NCBI RefSeq assembly: GCF_035599575.1
Contig: NZ_CP141179.1
Location: 434,001-498,000 of the forward strand
Length of the DNA stretch: 64,000 nt
Source: Roseovarius sp. Pro17
GTDB lineage: Bacteria > Pseudomonadota > Alphaproteobacteria > Rhodobacterales > Rhodobacteraceae
Reading direction: 5' to 3'
The notes beneath the pieces were generated by a model. That model did no database searches. It was not told the DNA's origin and saw only the letters and a list, made by a program, of their open reading frames with translations. This document shows, one piece after another, positions 47,279 to 56,125 of the stretch. The position numbers were made by a program, and so were the translations under genes. Each line of letters starts with the position of its first letter. The first letter of the stretch is position 1.

Positions 47279-48301
47279 TTATTGCCAGTTCACCTCGTTA
47301 AAGATCGCCTGCGCCTCTTTGGCGTTGGCCGAAAAGGCCGAGGTCGGCGTTTGCGTGTCGGGGATGAAGAAGCCCAGACGCGCTGTGTCCACGTCGAGGC
47401 CGACGCCAGGGACGGCAGGATATTCGTTATTCTGGTTGGCGAAATGAGATTGGGCGAAATCACCGGTCAGAAATTCCAGCAACGCCTGCGCCTCTTCGGG
47501 ATGCGGAGCCGATTTGGCCATGGCGGCGGCCGTCAGGTTCAGGTGCGCGCCTCGCCCGCTCTGGTTTGGCCAGACCCAGCCGATGCTGTCGATCTTGGCA
47601 CTCAGCCCCTCAACGTCGGAATCGTAGCCGCGTAGAAAATAGTAGTGGTTGGCCACTGCGATATCGCACTCGCCCGAGATGATGCCGCGCAGTTGGTCGG
47701 AGTCGCCGCCCTGTGGGGCGCGCGCCATGTTCGCGACGAGGCCTTCGGCCCATGTCTTGGCCGCGTCTGCGCCGTCCGCCTCGATGATTGAGGCCAGCAG
47801 CGACTGGTTGTAGACGTTGGAAGAGCTGCGGATGCAGATCTGGCCCTTATATTTGGGATCGGCCAGATCTTCGTAGGTGCGTGGTGGATTTTCGACGCGC
47901 TCCTTGGCGTAAAAGATGATTCGCGCGCGCTGGCTGACGCCGAACCACAGATCGTCCGGATGGCGCAGATGCGCGGGCACGGCTTGGTCGATCACGTCGC
48001 CGGAATAGGCTTGCAACACGCCCGCCTCTTCGGCGCGGGCCATGCGGCCTGCATCGACGGTGATAAAGACGTCGGCGGGGCTGTTTTCGCCCTCGGCCTC
48101 AAGGCGCGCGATCAGCTCGTCCGCCTTGCCTTCGATCCGGTTCACGGTGATTCCGGTTTCTTTGGTGAATTGCTCATAGAGCGCATCGTCGCTGTCGTAG
48201 TGGCGCGAGGAATAGACGTTGACCTCGGCGGCCATTGCGGTGCTGGCAAGCGCGGCCAGCGACGTGGCAACGGCAAGGCGCGTGGCAAGTTTGCGCATCA
48301 T
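47279..48301 (-). CDS. Fe(III) ABC transporter substrate-binding protein (FbpA/FutA type)
   Basis: 340 residues. A Sec signal peptide ends at about residue 24 (ASTAMAAEVNVY). The mature protein starts with the VNVYSSRHYDSD segment and has the paired tyrosines Y220-Y221 (ANHYYFLRGY) that bind ferric iron. It brings iron from the periplasm to an ABC permease. No permease or ATPase gene is next to it, so partners are elsewhere. The promoter region holds a TGAC-N7-GTCA palindrome, likely an iron-responsive operator. Confidence 0.92.
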   Translation of the reverse strand: MMRKLATRLAVATSLAALASTAMAAEVNVYSSRHYDSDDALYEQFTKETGITVNRIEGKADELIARLEAEGENSPADVFITVDAGRMARAEEAGVLQAYSGDVIDQAVPAHLRHPDDLWFGVSQRARIIFYAKERVENPPRTYEDLADPKYKGQICIRSSSNVYNQSLLASIIEADGADAAKTWAEGLVANMARAPQGGDSDQLRGIISGECDIAVANHYYFLRGYDSDVEGLSAKIDSIGWVWPNQSGRGAHLNLTAAAMAKSAPHPEEAQALLEFLTGDFAQSHFANQNNEYPAVPGVGLDVDTARLGFFIPDTQTPTSAFSANAKEAQAIFNEVNWQ

Positions 48302-48344
48302 TATGTTGGTCCTTATTTAATCTGACTGTTTCCGTAAGTTATCT

Positions 48345-48375
48345 GATATAATTCTGACAAAAATAGTCAAGTCAA
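48345..48375 (-). promoter_or_regulatory. Candidate iron-responsive promoter/operator of the FbpA/FutA gene
   Basis: On the minus strand a doubled TTGACT (48375-48365) offers -35 hexamers and TTATAT (48351-48346) a -10 at 18 bases from the first. Between them lies the palindrome TGACAAAAATAGTCA (48355-48369, plus-strand sense), with perfect TGAC/GTCA arms. A repressor there would block polymerase. Iron regulation by an Irr, IscR or RirA-type protein is plausible for this gene; which one is not known. Confidence 0.5.
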
Positions 48376-48471
48376 AAACGCCGTATGGCTTCGCCTTGCA
48401 CAGATCGGGTTTCGCGCTCATTCTGGATCAACGCGCGCGGCTGAGGGCGCGGCTGGACATAGGAGCAGCAA

Positions 48472-50373
48472 ATGACATTCGCCGTGCGGCAGGACGCGCT
48501 GGATATTCAGAACGAAATGCCATGGGATGCGCGCCAACGCCCCGAGACGGTGTATCAAATGTTGCGCGCTACGGCCCGCGCGCACCCGCATCGCGCCGCG
48601 ATCAGCTATCAGCTGACCTCAGGTGCGCGTGATCCGGCGCAGACGCTGACTTGGACCGAATTTCACGCCGAGGTCTGCCGTGCTGCGAACTTGTTCCGCA
48701 GCCTCGGCATCAAGGAGGGCGATGCGGTCGCGCTGGTTCTGCCCAACACGTTGGAAACCGCCGCCGCCACGCTGGGCGCCATGATCGCAGGCATCGTCGC
48801 GCCGATAAATCCACTGCTTGAGCCCGAGCAGGTCGCGGCCCTCCTGCGCGAGACGGGCGCCCGGGTGGTCGTCACTCTCAAGGCATTCCCCAAGACCGAC
48901 ATCGCCGCCAAGACCGCCGAGGCGGTGCGCCACGCGCCACGCGTCGGCACGGTGCTGGAAATTGATCTGAATCGCTATCTGCGACCGCCCAAACGCTGGA
49001 TTGTGCCATTCCTGCGGCCAAAGGATTCAGGCACCCACCGCGCCGATGTGCTGAGCTATGCGCGCGAGGTGGCGCGCCAGCCCGATACGCTGAGTTTCGA
49101 CGATGGCGGTCGCGACCGCGTCGCCGCCTATTTCCACACGGGCGGGACCACGGGCATGCCCAAGATGGCGCAGCACCGGTATTCTGGCATGATCTATAAC
49201 GGGTGGCTGGGCCATCGCCTGCTGTTCAACGAGACGGACGTATTGATGTGTCCGCTGCCGCTGTTTCATGTGTTTGCCTGCCATGTCGTGCTTATGTCGG
49301 GGCTGAAATCGGGCGCGCATGTGATCCTGCCAACACCTGCGGGCTATCGCGGCGAGGGCGTGATCGACAACTTCTGGAAGCTGTGCGAGAGGTGGGGCGT
49401 TACCTTTGTCATCACTGTTCCCACGGCTGTCGCCGCGCTGATGCAGCGCAAGGTGGATGCCGATATCAGCCGGGTCAAGAACGCCTTTTCCGGTAGCGCC
49501 CCAATGCCGCTTGAGCTGTTCAAGCGGTTCGAGAGTGCGACAGGAATGACCGTGATCGAGGGCTATGGGCTGACCGAGGTGACCTGCCTCGTGTCATGTA
49601 ACCCGCCCGCGGGAAGGAAGAAAGTCGGCTCGGTCGGGGTGCCGCTGCCTTACACCGACGTGCGGATTGTGTGTATGACGGACGATGGTCCGATAACATG
49701 CAAACCGGATGAGGTGGGCGAGATTTGTATCAATAATCCCGGTGTCTACATTGGCAACACCTATACCGACCCCGCGCGCAATCGCGACCTTTATCACGGC
49801 GACCACCTGCGCACTGGCGATCTGGGCCGGGTCGACGCGGATGGCTATCTGTGGATCACAGGCCGTGCCAAGGACCTGATTATCCGCGGCGGTCACAATA
49901 TTGACCCCGCCGACATCGAAGAGGCGCTGATGGCCCATCCCGCCGTCGCTGGCGCCGGTGCCATTGGCCAACCCGATGCACACGCGGGCGAACTACCCTG
50001 CGCCTATGTCGAGCTGGTCAGCGGCGGCGAGGCGACACCCGAAGAATTGTTGGAACATTGCAAACAGCGCGTGCGCGAGCGTGCTGCCGTGCCCAAGTTT
50101 ATCGAAGTGCTGGATGAGTTGCCCAAGACGGCCGTCGGCAAGGTCTTCAAACCTGCGCTGCGCAAACGCGCCATCGCGCGTGTCTATGATGCCGCGCTTG
50201 AAAAGGCTGGCAGTTCTGCCCGCATCGCGGAGGTCATCGACGACAAGAAGCGCGGCCTCGTCGCGCTGGTGAAGGGGGATCAAAACGACGCCCGCGTTGC
50301 CACCGTCCTTGGCGAATTCACCCGGCCATGGGATTGGATTGAGGCTGAGAAACAAAAGGATAAAGACACGTGA
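48472..50373 (+). CDS. Acyl-CoA synthetase (AMP-forming)
   Basis: 633 residues of the ANL superfamily. Motif A3 is HTGGTTGMPK at 222-231; IEGYGLTEVTC, the RTGDLGRVDADGYLWITGRAKDLI hinge region and the C-terminal lysine in LPKTAVGKVFKPALR are all present. It activates a carboxylic acid to an acyl-CoA via acyl-AMP. The chain length cannot be judged. A long N-terminal extension (about 60 residues) is included. AGGAG precedes the ATG. The cupin gene overlaps its stop by four bases. Confidence 0.92.
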   Translation: MTFAVRQDALDIQNEMPWDARQRPETVYQMLRATARAHPHRAAISYQLTSGARDPAQTLTWTEFHAEVCRAANLFRSLGIKEGDAVALVLPNTLETAAATLGAMIAGIVAPINPLLEPEQVAALLRETGARVVVTLKAFPKTDIAAKTAEAVRHAPRVGTVLEIDLNRYLRPPKRWIVPFLRPKDSGTHRADVLSYAREVARQPDTLSFDDGGRDRVAAYFHTGGTTGMPKMAQHRYSGMIYNGWLGHRLLFNETDVLMCPLPLFHVFACHVVLMSGLKSGAHVILPTPAGYRGEGVIDNFWKLCERWGVTFVITVPTAVAALMQRKVDADISRVKNAFSGSAPMPLELFKRFESATGMTVIEGYGLTEVTCLVSCNPPAGRKKVGSVGVPLPYTDVRIVCMTDDGPITCKPDEVGEICINNPGVYIGNTYTDPARNRDLYHGDHLRTGDLGRVDADGYLWITGRAKDLIIRGGHNIDPADIEEALMAHPAVAGAGAIGQPDAHAGELPCAYVELVSGGEATPEELLEHCKQRVRERAAVPKFIEVLDELPKTAVGKVFKPALRKRAIARVYDAALEKAGSSARIAEVIDDKKRGLVALVKGDQNDARVATVLGEFTRPWDWIEAEKQKDKDT

Positions 50374-50723
50374 CAAGCAGTGATTTCCGGATCGACCCGA
50401 CCCCAAAGATGGAGCCATCCACGCTAACAGGCGCGGAGGCCTTTACCACGGACGACACGTCCGAGGGCAATCACACCCATTTCGAAACCCCGGACGAGAG
50501 TATTTCGGTCGGCACATGGGAATGCGCCCCATGCCGCGAAGTGGTCGAGTCGTGGCCAGTGCACGAAATGATGACAGTGGTTGAGGGAGCCGTAACCCTG
50601 ACCCACAAGGATGGCCGTGGCGAAACCTTCGGTCCGGGCGACACATTCTACATCGCCAAGGGCCAGCATGTCGTGTGGGAGATCACCGAAAAACTGCGCA
50701 AGATGTACATGATCGTCGCGTAA
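50370..50723 (+). CDS. Small cupin protein (DUF861-like)
   Basis: 117 residues. The GTG start overlaps the acyl-CoA synthetase stop (GTGA). A single cupin barrel is seen: VVESWPVHEMMTVVEGAVTLT, then FGPGDTFYIAKGQHVVWEI. The EGxVTLT and PGDTFxIxxGxxxxW pattern resembles the ethanolamine utilisation EutQ/DUF861 type, whose tryptophan-rich pocket often lacks the classic metal ligands. Coupling to the synthetase suggests that it works on or senses the same metabolite; this is inference. Confidence 0.8.
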   Translation: MTSSDFRIDPTPKMEPSTLTGAEAFTTDDTSEGNHTHFETPDESISVGTWECAPCREVVESWPVHEMMTVVEGAVTLTHKDGRGETFGPGDTFYIAKGQHVVWEITEKLRKMYMIVA

Positions 50724-50762
50724 TGCCGGGTGGTTGGGATTTTTCGAGAAAATTCGGAAAAT

Positions 50763-50790
50763 GTCTGCGCAGAGTAGCCTCCGCGCAGAC
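50763..50790. terminator. Hairpin between convergent cupin and leuA
   Basis: GTCTGCGC (50763-50770) and GCGCAGAC (50783-50790) form an 8-bp perfect stem with a 12-base loop in the 75-base gap between the two convergent genes. No long T-run; likely a shared transcript end. Confidence 0.55.
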
Positions 50791-50798
50791 GCTAGCGT

Positions 50799-52379
50799 TT
50801 ACCCGACGTCCTTGTAGCTGACCTCGGGCGTATCCTTGCCCGCCTTTTCGCGCCGCACGATCAGGCGACTGAGGGCGTGGACGTAGGCCTTGGCCGACGC
50901 GACGACGGTATCAGTGTCGGCCGACTGGCCGGTCACGATCCGCCCGCCTTCCTCCATCCGCACGCTGACAGTCGCCTGCGCGTCGGTGCCTTCGGTCACG
51001 GCGTGAACCTGATAGAGTTGCAAGCGCGCGTCATGCGGAAAGAGGTTCTTTACCGCGTTAAAGCAGGCGTCAACCGGCCCGTCGCCCGTTGCCTCGGTGC
51101 TGTGCTCCACGCCGTCGATCTCCATCGTCAGGCTGGCCGATTGCGGCCCTTCGGTACCGCAGACAACGCGCAGGGATTTGATAACAAGGCGGTTTTCATC
51201 CTCGGCGGCGTCGGTGGTGGCCAGCGCGATGAGGTCCTCGTCATAGACCTCCTTCTTGCGGTCGGCCAACTCCTTGAACCGCACAAAAACGTCGTTCAAC
51301 TGATTGTCGGCCAACTCATACCCGAGGTCTTTGAGCTTCGAGCGCAGCGCGGCACGGCCTGAATGTTTGCCCATGACGATGTTCGTCTCGGCCAGTCCCA
51401 CATCCTCAGGGCGCATGATTTCGAACGTCTCGGCGTTTTTCAGCATACCGTCCTGATGGATGCCGGATTCGTGCGCAAAGGCGTTCTTGCCCACGATCGC
51501 CTTGTTGAACTGCACGGCAAAGCCTGAAACCGTCGCGACACGGCGCGAGATGTTCATGATCTTGGTCGTGTCGATGCGGGTTTGGTAGGGCATGATATCG
51601 CCGCGCACCTTCATCGCCATCACCACCTCTTCGAGTGCAGTGTTGCCCGCACGCTCGCCCAAGCCGTTGATCGTGCATTCAATCTGACGCGCGCCACCTT
51701 CGACTGCGGCGAGGCTGTTGGCCGTCGCCATACCCAGATCGTTATGGCAATGCGTGGCAAAGATGACCTCATCAGCGCCCGGTACCTCAGCAATGAGGCG
51801 GCGGATCAGATCGGCGGATTCTACCGGCGCGGTATAGCCCACCGTATCGGGGATGTTGATGGTGGTCGCGCCGGCCTTGATGGCGATTTCCACGACGCGG
51901 CGCAGATAATCCCATTCAGTGCGCGTGGCATCCATCGGTGACCATTGCACATTTTCGCAAAGGTTGCGTGCGTGGGTCACTGTCTGGTGGATCCGCTCGG
52001 CCATCTGATCCTTGTCGAGGTTCGGAATGGCGCGGTGCAGCGGCGACGTGCCGATAAATGTGTGAATACGCGGCTGACGCGCATGTTTGACCGCCTCCCA
52101 GCAGCGGTCGATATCGCGCAGGTTGGCGCGGGCGAGGCCGCAGATCACGGCGTCCTTGGCGCGTTTTGAGATTTCGCTGACAGCGTTGAAATCACCCTCG
52201 GAGGCAATCGGAAATCCGGCCTCGATGATATCGACGCCCATTTCGTCGAGCAGTTGGGCAATCTCCAGCTTTTCGGCGTGGGTCATGGTGGCGCCGGGGC
52301 TTTGCTCGCCGTCGCGCAAGGTGGTGTCGAATATGTAAACGCGGTCTTTGCCGCTCAGGTCCTGGCTCTTGTCGGTCAT
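50799..52379 (-). CDS. leuA: 2-isopropylmalate synthase
   Basis: Joins acetyl-CoA and 2-ketoisovalerate in the first step of leucine synthesis. 526 residues from the ATG at 52379; upstream codons in the same frame overlap the next gene. The HMGL-like TIM barrel starts with DTTLRDGEQSPGA (R22, D23); the metal site HCHNDLGMA and the ESGIHQDGMLK segment are intact. The C-terminal regulatory domain (from about 400) binds leucine for feedback control. No leader peptide was found upstream. Confidence 0.96.
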   Translation of the reverse strand: MTDKSQDLSGKDRVYIFDTTLRDGEQSPGATMTHAEKLEIAQLLDEMGVDIIEAGFPIASEGDFNAVSEISKRAKDAVICGLARANLRDIDRCWEAVKHARQPRIHTFIGTSPLHRAIPNLDKDQMAERIHQTVTHARNLCENVQWSPMDATRTEWDYLRRVVEIAIKAGATTINIPDTVGYTAPVESADLIRRLIAEVPGADEVIFATHCHNDLGMATANSLAAVEGGARQIECTINGLGERAGNTALEEVVMAMKVRGDIMPYQTRIDTTKIMNISRRVATVSGFAVQFNKAIVGKNAFAHESGIHQDGMLKNAETFEIMRPEDVGLAETNIVMGKHSGRAALRSKLKDLGYELADNQLNDVFVRFKELADRKKEVYDEDLIALATTDAAEDENRLVIKSLRVVCGTEGPQSASLTMEIDGVEHSTEATGDGPVDACFNAVKNLFPHDARLQLYQVHAVTEGTDAQATVSVRMEEGGRIVTGQSADTDTVVASAKAYVHALSRLIVRREKAGKDTPEVSYKDVG

Positions 52380-52392
52380 GTCGATTTTCCGT

Positions 52393-52749
52393 TCAAATAT
52401 GGTCTTTGGCCGCCGCAGGGGCGCCGCTGTTTCCTGAATTTGGCTCACCCACCGGCTCAATCAGCAGGACCGATGCCTCGGTATCGGCACGGGGTCGGTG
52501 GACCGTATCTGCAGGCACGATCAACAATTCACCGGGCCCGAAGGTGACGGCTGGCGCGTCCTCGAAATCCATCGTTACCTCACCGCTGATCACCAGAAAG
52601 AAATCGTCGGTGTCTGCGTGGCTGTGAAAGGGGAATTCCCCTTGAAATTTCACCACCATCACGTCGTTGCCGTTGTAATTGGCCACGACCTTGGGGTCCC
52701 AATGGGTATCGAATTGCGCCAGTTTCTCGGCGAGGTTGATCTTGTGCAT
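52393..52749 (-). CDS. Cupin domain protein
   Basis: 118 residues from the ATG at 52749 (CAGGA 8 bases upstream). A metal-type cupin: FPFHSHADTDDFFLVISGEVTMDF gives the HxH-x(4)-type ligands, and the second motif is PADTVHRPRA with a further histidine. It is 13 bases upstream of leuA on the same strand, so the two may be co-transcribed. The function is unknown; cupins of this kind may be small dioxygenases or sugar-binding proteins. Confidence 0.85.
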   Translation of the reverse strand: MHKINLAEKLAQFDTHWDPKVVANYNGNDVMVVKFQGEFPFHSHADTDDFFLVISGEVTMDFEDAPAVTFGPGELLIVPADTVHRPRADTEASVLLIEPVGEPNSGNSGAPAAAKDHI

Positions 52750-52977
52750 TTGGTTTGGTCCTGATGCTGATCCGGGTGGATTATCCAGCGCGCGATGGCA
52801 CATCCCCTGAGCGCTCGCGCCGGATCGGCACGCTCAGAGGCGGCTTAGCAGCAGGAGGGCAGCACGCAGGCCACGGGCGATGCCGTGCCGGGTAGAGGCG
52901 ATATGCTGCGTCATGATCATGAACTCACGTTACGCAAAATACGCCGCGATGAAAAGCCGGTTTTTGCAGTTGGGGCG

Positions 52978-53005
52978 TTGAAGAGGGCGCGCGGCCTCCT
53001 ATCAT
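52978..53005 (+). promoter_or_regulatory. Candidate promoter giving a leaderless SDR message
   Basis: TTGAAG (52978-52983) and TATCAT (53000-53005) are separated by 16 bases. Transcription would start about at 53012, next to the ATG at 53013. The absence of any Shine-Dalgarno before that ATG supports leaderless translation. Not tested. Confidence 0.4.
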
Positions 53006-53012
53006 CCTTGCC

Positions 53013-53681
53013 ATGACACATCGTTCTTTGATCATCGGCGCCTCGGGCGGTATCGGCAGCCCGATCACCGCAAAGCTCAGGGATAACGGCAGCGAGGTGA
53101 CGACCCTCTCGCGCAGCGTCGACGGGCTGGACGTGACCGACGAGGCGAGCGTCGAGGCCGCGCTGGGTGACGTCGAGGGGGAATTTCAATTGATCCTCGT
53201 AGCCACCGGCGCGCTGGAAATCGGCGGGGCCGTGCCGGAAAAGGCACTAAAAGAGGTCACAGCGCAGGCGATGGCCGATCAGTTTGCGGTGAATTGCATC
53301 GGTCCATCGCTGGTTATGAAACACGCATTGCCGCTGTTGCCGCGCAATGGACGCTGTTGCTTTGCGGCGCTGTCGGCGCGCGTCGGATCCATCGGCGACA
53401 ACGCGATCGGCGGCTGGTATTCCTATCGCACGTCCAAGGCCGCGCTGAATCAGATGATCCACAGCGCCGCGATCGAGCTGCGGCGCACCCACCGCGAGGC
53501 GGTATGCGTAGCGCTGCATCCCGGCACGGTCGAGACCGAGTTCACGGCCAAATATGCGGGCCGTCACAAGACGGTAAAGCCCGAGGAGGCGGCAAAGAAC
53601 CTTCTGGCGGTGTTGGAAGGTTTGGGGCCGGAGGATAGCGGCCTGTTCTTTGATTGGCAGGGTGAGCGGATCGTCTGGTGA
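53013..53681 (+). CDS. Short-chain dehydrogenase (CsgA/C-factor type)
   Basis: 222 residues. GASGGIG at 9-15 binds the nucleotide; the catalytic S121, Y138 and K142 (YSYRTSK) are intact. The short middle part (SVDGLDVTDEASVEAAL) resembles the C-factor/YciK-like group often found near photolyase genes. None is in this window. The start has no visible ribosome site. It converges with the flavoprotein gene over a hairpin-rich spacer. Confidence 0.87.
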   Translation: MTHRSLIIGASGGIGSPITAKLRDNGSEVTTLSRSVDGLDVTDEASVEAALGDVEGEFQLILVATGALEIGGAVPEKALKEVTAQAMADQFAVNCIGPSLVMKHALPLLPRNGRCCFAALSARVGSIGDNAIGGWYSYRTSKAALNQMIHSAAIELRRTHREAVCVALHPGTVETEFTAKYAGRHKTVKPEEAAKNLLAVLEGLGPEDSGLFFDWQGERIVW

Positions 53682-53690
53682 CAGCTTCGG

Positions 53691-53810
53691 GCTAAAGCGT
53701 TTTGGATTTAAGTTGAGACACAACTTAAATTCTAACCGCGCGCAACAGCCATAAGTCGTGGGCGTTTCGAGGTATTATCGTGATCCGATAATATGTCGAA
53801 ACGCTTTAGC
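53691..53810. repeat. Composite inverted-repeat element between convergent genes
   Basis: GCTAAAGCGTTT (53691-53702) is matched by its reverse complement AAACGCTTTAGC at 53799-53810. Inside are two more hairpins: ATTTAAGTTG/CAACTTAAAT (53706-53715, 53721-53730) and GCGTTTCGA ... ATTATCG/CGATAAT ... TCGAAACGC (53762-53804). The about 120-base unit looks like a small dispersed repeat (MITE- or REP-like) or a double terminator. Confidence 0.6.
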
Positions 53811-54975
53811 GCGCCAGCCAAGCTGCCGCGCCGCGCCCCGCGTGCAGGCCTGTAGCAAGGCAGGCGGTGATCAGATAGCCACCTGTAGGCGCCTCCCAAT
53901 CCAGCATTTCACCCGCCGCGAAGGTGCCGGGGCGGTCCTTTAGCATCAGGTCCGCGTCCAGTGCATCCAGCCGCAGACCGCCTGCGGTCGAAATGGCCTG
54001 ATCCATGGGTAGCGGACCTTGGTGCGTCACCGGCAGCGCCTTGATCAGAGGGGCCAGATCGTCTGGCAAGGGGCGCGCGAATTCCATCAACAGCGCCTGC
54101 TTTTCCGGCGCCCATTTCAACGTCTTGCGCAGGTGATTGGCCATGCTGTTCTTGCCCCGTGAGCGGCTGAGACGCTTGCGCAATTCGTCCACGCCTAGGT
54201 CGGGCACTAGATCCAGCAGCAGAGGTGCGCCCTGCCGCATGGCGCGCGAGACTTCGTATATGCCGCCGCCCTCGATCCCTGCGCGCGTGATCACGATTTC
54301 GCCTCGCGAGGTCTGCGCCCCGGCGCTGAGCGCGATCCCCTTGACTGGTGCGCCCATGTGGCGCTGCATATGCGGCGTCCAACTGACCGCAAAGCCCATA
54401 TTTGCGGGCAGAAACGGGGTGACCTGATCCAGCAGGGGGCCGGCCCACGCGCCGTCCGATCCCAGCCGCGCCCAGCTGGCTCCGCCGCAGGCGAGGATCG
54501 TTGTGCGCGGTGTCAGGCGGCGCACTCCCTCAGGCGTGTCCATCAGCACGGCATCGTTTTCCCAGCCTTGCCAGCGCCAGCGCCGCTGAATCCGCACGCC
54601 TGAGCCTTCCAGCCGTGCGAGCCACGCGCGCAGAAGGGGTGAGGCCTTCATTGCCTTGGGAAAAATCCGCCCGGTCGAGCCGGTAAATAGCGGCTGGTCC
54701 AATCCCCGCGCCCATTCCTGCACTTCCTCTGGCCCGATGGCGGTGAGGATGGGGTGCAACCATTGCGACCCCTCACCATAAGCAGCAAGGAAGGCGTCCA
54801 AGCCTTCGGCCTTGGTCAGGTTTAGGCCTGATTTTCCAGCCATGAGGAACTTGCGCGCGGGCGACGGCTTGGCCTCGGCCACCGTCACCGAATGACCTGC
54901 GTTTGCCAGCGCCTCGGCCGCCATCAGCCCGGCGGGGCCTGCGCCGATTACCAGTGCCTCGGGGGAGTTTTGCAT
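53806..54975 (-). CDS. NAD(P)/FAD-dependent flavoprotein (HI0933/TIGR03862-like)
   Basis: 389 residues. The N-terminal dinucleotide fold has VIGAGPAGLMAAEALANAGHSVTV, and the motif AGKSGLNLTKAEGLD matches the GKxGxNxT site of the HI0933 family. The C-terminal FAD motif is GTFAAGEMLDWEAPTGGYLIT. The physiological reaction of these flavoproteins is not known. It starts 7 bases after the hemE stop, so it is in the hemE transcript. The end enters the inverted-repeat element by a few bases. Confidence 0.88.
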   Translation of the reverse strand: MQNSPEALVIGAGPAGLMAAEALANAGHSVTVAEAKPSPARKFLMAGKSGLNLTKAEGLDAFLAAYGEGSQWLHPILTAIGPEEVQEWARGLDQPLFTGSTGRIFPKAMKASPLLRAWLARLEGSGVRIQRRWRWQGWENDAVLMDTPEGVRRLTPRTTILACGGASWARLGSDGAWAGPLLDQVTPFLPANMGFAVSWTPHMQRHMGAPVKGIALSAGAQTSRGEIVITRAGIEGGGIYEVSRAMRQGAPLLLDLVPDLGVDELRKRLSRSRGKNSMANHLRKTLKWAPEKQALLMEFARPLPDDLAPLIKALPVTHQGPLPMDQAISTAGGLRLDALDADLMLKDRPGTFAAGEMLDWEAPTGGYLITACLATGLHAGRGAAAWLAR

Positions 54976-54982
54976 GCTGCGC

Positions 54983-56026
54983 TCAGGTTTCCCGCACCGT
55001 GTCGATCATCAGTTGCACGTTATCGGGGTTCGCATCAGGCGTGATACCATGCCCGAGGTTGAAAATATGCGGGCCATTCCGCAACGCTTGGACGATGCGC
55101 CGCGTCTGGCTGACCAATGCGTCACCGCCGGTGACCATGTGCGATGACGCCAGATTGCCCTGCACGCAGCCGCCGGGCTGAACATGCTCAGCCACCCATT
55201 CGGCGGTGACGGAATCGTCCACTGCAACGCAATCGGCGCCGGTTGCCTTGGCAAAACCGATATAGGCATCTTTGGCCTGACGTGGAAAGGCGATGACAGG
55301 CGTGTCCGGGTGGCGTTTTTTCAGCGCGGTGATAATGCGCTTGGTCGGCTCTAGGGCGTAGCGGTCGAAATCGGGGCCGTTCAGCGACCCAGCCCAGCTG
55401 TCGAACAGCTTGACCACCTCGGCGCCCGCCTCGATCTGGGCGCTGAGATACTCGATCGTCGCTTCGGTCAGCCGCTCGATCAGCGCGTCAAAGACCGCTG
55501 GGTGCGTGCCTTTCAACTCATGCGCAGGGCCTTGGTCGGGGGTGCCTTTGCCAGCAATCATGTAGGTCGCGACTGTCCACGGCGCGCCAGCGAACCCGAT
55601 CAGGGTTGTCTCTTTGGGCAGTTCCTGACGCAGGTTGCGCACCGTCTGATAGATCGGCGACAGCGTTTCGTGGATGTCGTCCACACCGCGCAGTTGCGCC
55701 AACTCGGCCTCGCCGGTGATGGTGCTGAGGCGCGGCCCCTCGCCGGTGACAAACCAGAGGTCCGCGCCCAAAGCCTGCGGGATCAGCAGGATATCGGCGA
55801 ATAGGATCGCGGCGTCGAAACCAAAGCGCCGGATGGGCTGCAACGTCACCTCGGTGGCCAATTCCGGATTGTAGCATAGCGACAGGAAATCCCCTGCCTT
55901 GGCGCGCGTTGCCTTGTATTCGGGCAGGTAGCGGCCCGCCTGACGCATCATCCAGATGGGGGGCGTCGGCAATGTCTCGCCCGCCAAAGCGCGCAGTATC
56001 GTCTTGTCAGTTTTTGGATTGGCCAT
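54983..56026 (-). CDS. hemE: Uroporphyrinogen decarboxylase
   Basis: Removes four carboxyl groups from uroporphyrinogen III to give coproporphyrinogen III. 347 residues from the ATG at 56026 with GAGAGGA upstream. Signature [16 protein letters not shown] with the conserved RQAGR, then [20 protein letters not shown] and a C-terminal [15 protein letters not shown]. It is divergent from hemC across 99 bases, a compact regulation point for tetrapyrrole synthesis. The flavoprotein follows directly. Confidence 0.97.
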   Translation of the reverse strand: MANPKTDKTILRALAGETLPTPPIWMMRQAGRYLPEYKATRAKAGDFLSLCYNPELATEVTLQPIRRFGFDAAILFADILLIPQALGADLWFVTGEGPRLSTITGEAELAQLRGVDDIHETLSPIYQTVRNLRQELPKETTLIGFAGAPWTVATYMIAGKGTPDQGPAHELKGTHPAVFDALIERLTEATIEYLSAQIEAGAEVVKLFDSWAGSLNGPDFDRYALEPTKRIITALKKRHPDTPVIAFPRQAKDAYIGFAKATGADCVAVDDSVTAEWVAEHVQPGGCVQGNLASSHMVTGGDALVSQTRRIVQALRNGPHIFNLGHGITPDANPDNVQLMIDTVRET

Positions 56027-56125
56027 GATGCATCCTCTCATTTGGGATGGTGGTCGCGCCCGGCGCGCCGGAAGTCAAGCGCGGGCTCCCTTGCCCTGCG
56101 CCCCCGGCACAATTAAACCGCTGGC

